NCBI GenBank assembly: GCA_043808565.1
Contig: JAZDEQ010000077.1
Coordinates: 1-11,141 of the forward strand
Direction of reading: 5' to 3'
Origin: UBA12403 sp043808565
Lineage (GTDB): Bacteria > Patescibacteriota > Patescibacteriia > UBA9934 > GWF2-40-263
Length of the DNA: 11,141 nucleotides
Numbering within the stretch: the first letter of the stretch is position 1; each line of letters begins with the position of its first letter. The notes under the pieces are model-generated. The model did not search any database, had not been told where the DNA came from, and saw only the letters and a program-made list of their open reading frames with translations. Of the stretch, positions 6,404 through 11,141 are shown piece by piece. Made by a program: the position numbers and the translations under genes.

Positions 6404-6997
6404 TTATTTTGCCACCCGATTGACGTATTTAGAAATAATCGTCAACTGCCAAGCGGCCGGATCAGAGACTTTAATTTCATCAAAAAAATTTTTAGCCACT
6501 TCAGTGTATAATTTATTATCACGAAACTGTTGACGAAAATCCGCCCATTTATTTGGTACCAAGCTACCATGATCAGTCAGTTCCTTTAATTCCAAATCAA
6601 TATCAAGATTATCCGCGTCCTTAACCAACTTGGCTTCCAATGTTTCTCGCTTACAAAATTCTTCAAAAACCTCTTCTAAATTTTGAAGCGAAGTCTGAAT
6701 CAGCGAATCTTTCACTGCCGCTTTTTCATTAGTTTGCACGTAATCTTTTTTAACAAAATCCAAATCAGAGGTTCTGGTTTCTGGCAGATCGTGAATTAGA
6801 GCCATTAAAACCAACTTGCTTTCGTCAATTTTTTCAGCTTGTCTTCGGGCTAAAATTAAAGCCAAAAAAACCACTCGCATGGTGTGTTCCAAATCACTGG
6901 CACAATCAACTCCAAGAGTTTGCCGCCAACCGCGAGGAATATTTCTTAATGAACCGATTTCATAAAGAAATTCTAGATCTCTTTGACTGTTTTCCAT
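6404..6997 (-). CDS. HD-domain phosphohydrolase, YfbR/HDDC2-like (5'-deoxynucleotidase type)
   Basis: 197 aa. The HD metal ligands are visible in order: His38 (DLEHTMRV), His69-Asp70 (ALIHDLPE) and a later Asp in KDADNLDID (Asp129 most likely). Glu73 and Asp78 match the HDxxExxxxD pattern of the HD_3/YfbR group, which removes the 5' phosphate from deoxyribonucleoside monophosphates. An N-terminal NIPRGWRQTLG stretch (19-29) resembles the LKxxPRxGW segment of that family. There is no membrane segment, so it should be cytosolic. Length is normal for the family (about 190-200). It is translated just before the 367-aa swivel protein, with a 4-base gap, which hints at a shared nucleotide or phosphate substrate. 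The start codon sits at the very edge of the 46-bp repeated segment, so its promoter and leader are supplied by that repeat. No Shine-Dalgarno is seen. Confidence 0.75.
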   Translation of the reverse strand: MENSQRDLEFLYEIGSLRNIPRGWRQTLGVDCASDLEHTMRVVFLALILARRQAEKIDESKLVLMALIHDLPETRTSDLDFVKKDYVQTNEKAAVKDSLIQTSLQNLEEVFEEFCKRETLEAKLVKDADNLDIDLELKELTDHGSLVPNKWADFRQQFRDNKLYTEVAKNFFDEIKVSDPAAWQLTIISKYVNRVAK

Positions 6998-7042
6998 ATT
7001 GTTTTTATTTTCATCTTATTAAAACCACCCCCCGCCGTCGCT
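6997..7042. repeat. 46-bp interspersed repeat, copy 1
   Basis: This segment matches 8061-8106 over 46 bases without gaps, with only about five or six mismatches. The most conserved part, ACCACCCCCCGCCGTCGCT, is GC-rich, and the rest is AT-rich. It reaches the HD start codon. The GC part can also pair locally: CCCGCC (7031-7036) with GGCGGG (7051-7056). Confidence 0.8.
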
Positions 7043-7065
7043 CGGGCTATGGCGGGCAGGCCTAC

Positions 7066-7096
7066 CCCCTCCTTGTAACAAAACAGGAAGGAGGGG
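7066..7096. repeat. 9-bp GC-rich hairpin
   Basis: CCCCTCCTT (7066-7074) and AAGGAGGGG (7088-7096) are perfect inverted arms around a 13-base loop. No T-run follows on the minus strand, so it is not a standard intrinsic terminator. It may still slow transcription or protect the 3' end of the nucleotidyltransferase mRNA. Confidence 0.65.
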
Positions 7097-7109
7097 ATGG
7101 GCTTTCTAT

Positions 7110-7153
7110 GTTGGCATCATAATAACGTCGAACGACGTTATCGTGATGCTAAC
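7110..7153. repeat. 44-base near-perfect palindrome after the nucleotidyltransferase gene
   Basis: Two 21-base arms (7110-7130 and 7133-7153) pair with three mismatches around a 2-base centre, nine bases past the TGA stop at 7162-7164. On the minus-strand transcript it would form one long hairpin. Its right arm, CGACGTTATCGTGATGCTAA (7133-7152), resembles 8133-8152 in the other repeat locus (16 of 20). Confidence 0.75.
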
Positions 7154-7161
7154 GAATTTGA

Positions 7162-7989
7162 TCACGAACAATGTTCCACTCGATATTTTGGCCGCAATAT
7201 CATCCAATATTCTTTAGTTTCTTTTTTAATCCAACCGTCTTTTATTAATCGCTTTTCAACTGATAAAATCAAATCTCCGAGTTTTTTCTGCATTTCGACC
7301 ATGTCTGTAATTATAAAAAGCCCATCGACTTTTTGGCAAAAACTTTTTTCATCAAAAGTTTTTAGTTCTGTATAAAGATGCTTTTCGTAAACTGGATAAT
7401 GACCGCCGGTCATGAGCAAAACGTTTCCGAGCAGTTTGATGATAAGCGATCGAACTGAATGAAGATAAAGATTATTACGACGTTTTACAGCGACAGTAAA
7501 TCGGTCTTCGAAATTAAAAATCGTTTCAGCAAATAACCACTGTAACTTTTCTCTCAAAACGTCTTTGGGATACCACTTAATCGCTGATTGAATTTTCTGG
7601 TAACGATTACCCGCGTCCAAAACAATCAAGGCTAAAGAATATTCTCGAAGAGCGTCATCATTATTCCAACCAGTTAAATGTTCTTTTTTGAGTTCAACGA
7701 ATGTTTTAGCTGGATGAAATTGAACCGGAATATTTCGCTCTCTTAAGGTGGCCTTATATTCTCTCACTACGGCATTAATTTTCTCACGATCTTTTTCGTT
7801 GGAATAAAAAAATTCTGTGTCAATGTCACTATATTCATCATAATGACCAGATGGAACTGAGCCGGTAATAATCAGGCTGATTTTGTTTTTCAAAAATGGG
7901 TAGTGACTAAACATGTCGGTTTCGATAAATTCACGAAACCCTTTAATTATTTCCTTTTGCGAAAATTTATAAAAATGTTTTAGATCCAT
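7162..7989 (-). CDS. Nucleotidyltransferase-fold protein with C-terminal helical domain
   Basis: 275 aa. The pol-beta-type nucleotidyltransferase signature is clear: IITGSVPSG (40-48), then YSDIDTEF (53-60), with Asp55 and Asp57 as metal ligands. A third acidic residue should follow on a later strand; I cannot assign it with confidence. The remainder (about 110-275) is helical, with conserved-looking aromatic and basic residues such as KRRNNLYLHSVRSLIIKLLGN, which recalls the helical tail of DUF4037 and antibiotic-adenylyltransferase relatives. Such proteins move a nucleotide onto a small molecule, RNA or protein. Here the target is unknown and no antitoxin-like partner adjoins it. It stands alone between two repeat loci and is preceded by a 56-bp palindrome within 13 bases of its ATG, so it is probably separately controlled. 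No Shine-Dalgarno is seen. Confidence 0.7.
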   Translation of the reverse strand: MDLKHFYKFSQKEIIKGFREFIETDMFSHYPFLKNKISLIITGSVPSGHYDEYSDIDTEFFYSNEKDREKINAVVREYKATLRERNIPVQFHPAKTFVELKKEHLTGWNNDDALREYSLALIVLDAGNRYQKIQSAIKWYPKDVLREKLQWLFAETIFNFEDRFTVAVKRRNNLYLHSVRSLIIKLLGNVLLMTGGHYPVYEKHLYTELKTFDEKSFCQKVDGLFIITDMVEMQKKLGDLILSVEKRLIKDGWIKKETKEYWMILRPKYRVEHCS

Positions 7990-8001
7990 ATTTAACTAAG
8001 A

Positions 8002-8057
8002 TTAGCAAAAAAACTTAATTTTTGAACGATCGTTCAAAAATTCACTTTTTTTGCTAA
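8002..8057. promoter_or_regulatory. 56-bp near-perfect palindrome upstream of the nucleotidyltransferase gene
   Basis: Arms 8002-8029 and 8030-8057 meet with no loop and differ at only two of 28 positions. The inner 26 bases (8017-8042) are perfectly symmetrical, with TTGAACGATCGTTCAA at the centre. The outer arms carry A- and T-runs ending in TTAGC/GCTAA. A centred dyad like this is typical of an operator for a dimeric regulator, and it could also extrude as a cruciform. It is not a terminator: its stem is AT-rich and no separate T-run follows. Confidence 0.8.
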
Positions 8058-8060
8058 ATT

Positions 8061-8106
8061 TATTGTTTTCTTTTTTATCTTATTGAAACCACCCCCCGCC
8101 GTCGCT
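8061..8106. repeat. 46-bp interspersed repeat, copy 2
   Basis: Second copy of the segment at 6997-7042, in the same orientation and also downstream of a minus-strand gene (lepA). It starts 4 bases beyond the 56-bp palindrome. Confidence 0.8.
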
Positions 8107-8116
8107 TGTGGTTTCC

Positions 8117-8146
8117 TCACAAAAGCGCCGATCGACGTTTTTGTGA
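8117..8146. repeat. Hairpin in the lepA 3' region
   Basis: TCACAAAAGCG (8117-8127) and CGTTTTTGTGA (8136-8146) are inverted arms with one mismatch and an 8-base loop. The right arm belongs to a segment similar to 7133-7152 in the first repeat locus, so both loci share a layout of 46-bp segment plus hairpin. No T-run follows on the minus strand. Confidence 0.6.
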
Positions 8147-8156
8147 TGCCGATTTG

Positions 8157-8182
8157 CTTCTTTCCTCCTCTTCCCCCCCTTC
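8157..8182. other. 26-base polypyrimidine tract
   Basis: Every base is C or T on the plus strand, including a run of seven C. The lepA mRNA would be purine-only here, about 30 bases past the stop codon. It may be simple low-complexity sequence. Confidence 0.6.
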
Positions 8183-8210
8183 AATCCCTTTGCCTCGCCG
8201 AACGGGTTTC

Positions 8211-10001
8211 CTACCGTTTAAAAACCTTAAGATAAGCATCCGACGGAATCTCGACACTCCCTCGGCCAATGGCGGCCATTTTGGCTTTGCCTTTTTTTTG
8301 TTTTTCTAAAAGTTTACGCTTGCGAGTCACGTCACCGCCAGACATTTTGGCCATCACGTCTTTGCGAAAAGCTGAGATACGATCAGAAGCCAAAATTTTG
8401 CCACCAACCATGGCTTGAAGTTTTACCACAAACCATTGTTTAGGAATAGAATTTTTAAGGGTTTCAATAATCGACCGACCAACTCTTTCGGCATCATCAC
8501 GATAAACCAATGAAGTAAAAGCGTCTTCCCGTTCTTCGGCCACATAAATATCCAGACGAACCACATCAGCTTCACGATAATCAGCCAACTCATAATTTAA
8601 CGAGGCATAACCAGCTGTAACACTTTTTAGACGATCGTAAAAATCCACCAAAATAGAAGCGAGTGGTAAATCATAATGCAGAATCGCCCGCGACTCGGAT
8701 AAAAATTCTGTAGTTCGATAAAATCCGCGTTTTTCTTGAGCCAGCGACATAACGGCACCAATAAAATCTTTAGGTGTCACCACATCAACTTTAACCCACG
8801 GCTCTTCGATCATTCTTACGACTGTTGGATCAGGTAATTCCAACGGACTTTTGATAATAATTCTGCTCAAATCATTTTTAGTAATTTGGTAAGCCACTGA
8901 AGGTGTGGTCACAATAACCTCGATGTTATATTCGCGAGACAATCTTTCTTTGACAATTTCCAAATGCAACAGACCGAGCAAACCACAGCGAAAACCAAAA
9001 CCAATGGCCGGGGAATGTTCAGGATCAAAAGTTAAAGAAGCATCGTTTAATTTTAATTTTTCCATGGCTTCGCGCAGACGTTGAAAATCATCACCTTCTT
9101 TAGGAAAAATTCCGGCAAAAACCATAGGCCGAACTTCTTTGTAGCCAACCAATGGTTCCTGAGTTGGATTTTTAGCTGAGGTCATGGTGTCACCAACTCG
9201 ACAGGAAGATAATTCTTTTAAACCAGTAACTACATAACCAATTTGTCCGGTTTCCAACTCTGGCAGTGAAGAATAACCGCGCGGCCCGAGCGAACCAACT
9301 TCTAGAATTTCGCTCTCAGCTTCGGTATTCGCCAATTTTAAAATTTCACCTTTTCGTAAAACCCCGTCAACGATTCGCACATAGGCAACCACGCCTTTGT
9401 AGTCATCATATTTAGAATCAAAAACCAAAGCCCGAGTCGCCACTTCGGCTTTGCCGTTTGGCGGTGGGACTTGTTTAATTACTTCATCCAAAAGTTCTGG
9501 AACTCCTTGACCGGTTTTGCCGCTAACACACAAAATTTCTTCGGGCTTGCAACCAATAAGTTGAATAAGCTCGGCCGTACATTTTTCAACATCAGCCGCT
9601 GGTAAATCGATTTTATTTAAAACCGGAATAATAGTCAGATTTTCTTCAATCGCTAAAAATAAATTACCCACGGTTTGCGCTTGCACCCCCTGAGTAGCAT
9701 CAACCAAAAGAATTGCGCCTTCAACCGCCGCGAGCGAACGCGAAACTTCATAAGCAAAGTCCACGTGTCCAGGTGTATCAATTAAATTCAAGGTATAACC
9801 TTTGTGCTCCATGCGAGCTGGCGCAAGTTTAATGGTAATCCCGCGCTCGCGTTCCAAATCCATGGAATCCAAAATCTGATCTTTCATTTTGCGCATGTCC
9901 ACGGCCCCGGTAACCTCAAGCAACCGGTCAGCCAAAGTAGACTTACCGTGATCAATGTGAGCAATGATACAAAAATTACGAACTTTAGATTGGTCAAACA
10001 T
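8211..10001 (-). CDS. lepA: Elongation factor 4 (LepA), ribosome back-translocation GTPase
   Basis: 596 aa from the chosen start, the usual length for EF-4 (about 600). GTPase motifs are all present: AHIDHGKST (14-22, P-loop), RERGITIK (51-58, switch I), DTPGHVDF (75-82) and NKID (129-132). Elongation-factor domains II, III and V follow, then the LepA-specific C-terminal domain with GGDVTRKRKLLEKQKKGK, typical of the family's end. It acts on the ribosome during initiation or stalled elongation. The frame is open 12 codons further up, to an ATG at 10037. I chose the internal ATG at 10001 because MFDQSKVRNFCIIAHIDHGK matches the normal LepA N-terminus and because the upstream codons overlap a promoter. 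The -10 box ends 8 bases before this ATG, so the message is probably leaderless. Nothing is missing or unusual in the protein. Confidence 0.97.
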   Translation of the reverse strand: MFDQSKVRNFCIIAHIDHGKSTLADRLLEVTGAVDMRKMKDQILDSMDLERERGITIKLAPARMEHKGYTLNLIDTPGHVDFAYEVSRSLAAVEGAILLVDATQGVQAQTVGNLFLAIEENLTIIPVLNKIDLPAADVEKCTAELIQLIGCKPEEILCVSGKTGQGVPELLDEVIKQVPPPNGKAEVATRALVFDSKYDDYKGVVAYVRIVDGVLRKGEILKLANTEAESEILEVGSLGPRGYSSLPELETGQIGYVVTGLKELSSCRVGDTMTSAKNPTQEPLVGYKEVRPMVFAGIFPKEGDDFQRLREAMEKLKLNDASLTFDPEHSPAIGFGFRCGLLGLLHLEIVKERLSREYNIEVIVTTPSVAYQITKNDLSRIIIKSPLELPDPTVVRMIEEPWVKVDVVTPKDFIGAVMSLAQEKRGFYRTTEFLSESRAILHYDLPLASILVDFYDRLKSVTAGYASLNYELADYREADVVRLDIYVAEEREDAFTSLVYRDDAERVGRSIIETLKNSIPKQWFVVKLQAMVGGKILASDRISAFRKDVMAKMSGGDVTRKRKLLEKQKKGKAKMAAIGRGSVEIPSDAYLKVFKR

Positions 10002-10006
10002 GTGCC

Positions 10007-10037
10007 GAAATTGTATCAAAAAACTGGAAATAAGCAA
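10007..10037 (-). promoter_or_regulatory. lepA promoter within a 31-bp direct repeat (copy 1)
   Basis: On the minus strand TTGCTT (10032-10037) and TACAAT (10010-10015) are 16 bases apart. The -10 lies 8 bases from the lepA ATG. The whole 31-base block is identical to 10944-10974 upstream of the ATPase gene. Confidence 0.75.
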
Positions 10038-10065
10038 TTTTTTCGATTTTTTAATTTTTTAAATT

Positions 10066-10335
10066 TTATAAGGCATTGAGTGTTTCAAAAGTTGTCTTAA
10101 CGCTTAAATTGTTGCCTTCAATAATTTTTATTCTTGAAACACCAAATTCTTCCTTAAAACCACGGACAAATTCATCGGTCCAAGATGGCGTCAAAACTTT
10201 AACTTGGGAAAAATCAAGTTCAATTGGTTCGTTGTTTTCTTTAGGAACCATGTAAGCACGCGCGCTTAAAAATGCTTCATGCCCAGCCGGACGAGAAAGC
10301 AAAATAGTGCCAAATTTACTAACATCGATTCTCAT
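10066..10335 (-). CDS. STAS-like domain protein (DUF4325 type)
   Basis: 89 aa. A single small domain is visible: a strand with IELDFSQVKVLTPSWTDEF (38-56), the DUF4325 hallmark of a 'DF..V..lTpSw.DE' segment, followed by a helix and the strand RIKIIEG. In STAS proteins of the anti-anti-sigma type this region holds a phosphorylated Ser/Thr; here Thr49, Ser51 or Thr53 could serve, but DUF4325 phosphorylation is not established to my knowledge. The gene overlaps the preceding ATPase by 4 bases (ATGA), so translation is coupled and a physical pairing is likely, similar to an anti-sigma kinase with its antagonist. What the pair controls is unknown. lepA's own promoter begins 29 bases after its stop. 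Confidence 0.75.
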   Translation of the reverse strand: MRIDVSKFGTILLSRPAGHEAFLSARAYMVPKENNEPIELDFSQVKVLTPSWTDEFVRGFKEEFGVSRIKIIEGNNLSVKTTFETLNAL

Positions 10336-10916
10336 ATTTTTCTGATTAAAATTTCCGAATAAGTGCCCCTGATTAGTTTGATCTTCTCAAGATGTGAATC
10401 AAAATTTGAAAGCTCAATCAAATCAGCAAAAAAAAGTTTAGCTGAATCAGAAATAAAAACAAAAGATTCAACATTAAAAATTTTTTGTAACGAACGAAGA
10501 ACGAATTTTAAACCGTTACCACGTTTTTCTGGAGCCCGACCAGTAATGATTTCTGTGAAGGCTTTTTTAAGCGCCTCAACCGGATCGCTCAAATCTGGTA
10601 AAACTCGCTGTAAAGACGCCAGAACGCCTTGCCCGCGATCAGCAATAAAAATTCGTACAGAATTTTTATCAATTTGCGTTTCTAACCAACAACCGGGTAT
10701 GTCTTTCCACTGACCAATATTGTGATCAAAACAATTACCAACCAATTCACCGATTACCGCGGAAAACAAACCAGCTTGATCTTCAGACCAACCAACAGAA
10801 ATCAAAAGTGCCGGAAGCTTTTCGGTTCTGGCTTGAGCAATGTCACGACTTTGACAATAAAAATCTCCGGGAGGAGTTATGCCAATTTCTGAATTTACCC
10901 ATTCAAAAGCCTTCAT
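10332..10916 (-). CDS. GHKL-type ATPase (histidine-kinase-like ATP-binding domain), likely partner of the DUF4325 protein
   Basis: 194 aa, consisting almost only of a GHKL ATP-binding domain. The N-box is IGELVGNCFDHN (55-66; Glu57, Asn61). The G1 box is IADRGQGV (91-98; Asp93, Gly95, Gly97). The G2 box is EKRGNGLKF (130-138; Gly133, Gly135). No dimerisation/phosphoacceptor domain, transmembrane segment or sensor is present, so this is not a complete sensor kinase. It fits the soluble anti-sigma-factor/SpoIIAB-like class or the ATP-binding partner commonly found next to or fused with DUF4325. It would bind ATP and phosphorylate or sequester a partner, with the overlapping STAS-like gene the obvious candidate. 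No sigma factor is visible. The N-terminal 45 residues may form a short extra segment. It has its own promoter (10947-10974) and an ATG with no Shine-Dalgarno after an A-rich leader of about 23 bases. Confidence 0.75.
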   Translation of the reverse strand: MKAFEWVNSEIGITPPGDFYCQSRDIAQARTEKLPALLISVGWSEDQAGLFSAVIGELVGNCFDHNIGQWKDIPGCWLETQIDKNSVRIFIADRGQGVLASLQRVLPDLSDPVEALKKAFTEIITGRAPEKRGNGLKFVLRSLQKIFNVESFVFISDSAKLFFADLIELSNFDSHLEKIKLIRGTYSEILIRKI

Positions 10917-10943
10917 ATTTTTTTAACACAAAAAGTATCTGAA

Positions 10944-10974
10944 GAAATTGTATCAAAAAACTGGAAATAAGCAA
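10944..10974 (-). promoter_or_regulatory. Promoter of the ATPase/DUF4325 pair within a 31-bp direct repeat (copy 2)
   Basis: Identical over 31 bases to 10007-10037: TTGCTT (10969-10974), 16-base spacer, TACAAT (10947-10952). Here the -10 lies 30 bases from the ATG, leaving a leader of about 23 bases. The identity ends sharply on both sides. Confidence 0.7.
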
Positions 10975-10997
10975 AAAAATGCTGGGGCTTTGCCCCA
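10973..10997 (-). terminator. Intrinsic terminator reading leftward
   Basis: On the minus strand, TGGGGC and GCCCCA (10992-10997 and 10983-10988) pair around a 3-base loop and are followed after GCA by seven T (10979-10973). It would end transcription from a minus-strand gene beyond or near the right edge, just before the next promoter. The stem is short (6 bp). Confidence 0.65.
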
Positions 10998-11005
10998 AGA
11001 CCCTA

Positions 11006-11039
11006 GTTACTTTTCTTTTCCGGCCAAAAGAAAAGTAAC
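11006..11039. repeat. Perfect 14-bp inverted repeat
   Basis: GTTACTTTTCTTTT (11006-11019) and its exact complement (11026-11039) flank CCGGCC. From memory, similar A/T-rich TTACTTTTCTTT dyads are common between genes in many bacteria; this could not be checked. Nothing else recognisable was seen in 11040-11141: no convincing gene, only a short open frame on each strand. Confidence 0.7.
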
Positions 11040-11141
11040 GAAAAGAAAAAGCCTTTGTAGAAAAACCCTTTGTCTATCGCTACGGATTGCGTTACTCCTC
11101 TTGTATTATTATCTTATGCAAACCGCCTTTGCTAGATTCTT

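Noticed and set aside
7110..7153. Integron attC-like recombination site
   Set aside because: It is a long palindrome with GTT and AAC ends, but the GTTRRRY/RYYYAAC core pattern is not met and no integrase is visible.
7997..8057. 56-bp palindrome as a terminator for lepA
   Set aside because: It lies over 150 bases past the stop, the stem is AT-rich and no distinct T-tract follows.
6997..8106. CRISPR array from repeated segments
   Set aside because: Only two copies about 1 kb apart, with a gene between them and no cas genes.
10002..10037. Upstream lepA start giving 12 extra residues
   Set aside because: The extra codons coincide with the promoter and the 31-bp repeat, and the LepA family begins at the internal methionine.
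11092..11139. 3' end of a minus-strand gene before the terminator
   Set aside because: An open frame of 15 codons ends in TAA, but the fragment is too short to identify; the terminator makes such a gene plausible but not supportable.
11116..11141. Start of a plus-strand gene at the right edge
   Set aside because: Only eight codons are visible, with no Shine-Dalgarno and no convincing promoter spacing.

Overview
The window is a compact, AT-rich bacterial segment in which every recognisable gene lies on the minus strand. It therefore reads from about 11.1 kb down to 1. Gaps are short: neighbouring genes overlap or sit 1-4 bases apart within blocks, and no gene-free stretch exceeds about 225 bases. 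TGA serves as a stop (the 7162 and 10332 ends), so the code is standard. Almost no start has a Shine-Dalgarno sequence, and at least two genes look leaderless. Together with truncated dikinase-like proteins and an ATPase/DUF4325 pair, this suggests a reduced genome of the Patescibacteria/CPR type. That placement is an inference; there is no rRNA or other marker here to settle it.

Layout in the direction of transcription. (1) 11141-10917 is non-coding: an inverted repeat, a minus-strand terminator and a promoter. (2) 10916-10066 holds a GHKL-type ATPase and an overlapping STAS-like (DUF4325) protein. (3) 10001-8211 is lepA (EF-4), driven by a promoter sharing a perfect 31-bp sequence with the promoter of the preceding pair. 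(4) 8210-7990 is a gene-free strip with a repeated 46-bp segment, hairpins and a 56-bp near-perfect palindrome. (5) 7989-7162 is a nucleotidyltransferase-fold protein, followed by a second copy of the repeated segment with another long hairpin. (6) 6997-5296 holds an HD-domain phosphohydrolase and a 367-aa protein ending in a PEP-utilising phosphohistidine ('swivel') domain. (7) 5249-4218 is a Fic-family protein whose promoter matches the sigma-70 consensus exactly and is built from 11-bp repeats. (8) 4088-86 is an operon of a 351-aa swivel-domain protein, a histidine phosphatase and a 692-aa ATP-grasp plus swivel protein. (9) 79-1 is the start of an IS200/IS605-type transposase whose insertion appears to have replaced the end of the 692-aa gene.

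The main theme is phosphate and nucleotide transfer. Three swivel-domain proteins with different domain subsets lie within 6.3 kb, interleaved with a histidine phosphatase, an HD phosphohydrolase, a Fic protein and a nucleotidyltransferase. The 692-aa protein has the domain order of rifampin phosphotransferase (ATP-grasp, middle domain, C-terminal His domain) rather than that of PEP synthase, because the C-terminal TIM barrel is missing. The 351-aa protein resembles its last two domains without the ATP-grasp. The 367-aa protein may carry a reduced ATP-grasp with no middle domain. A modular phosphotransfer system with shared parts is the most interesting hypothesis here. The substrate is unknown.
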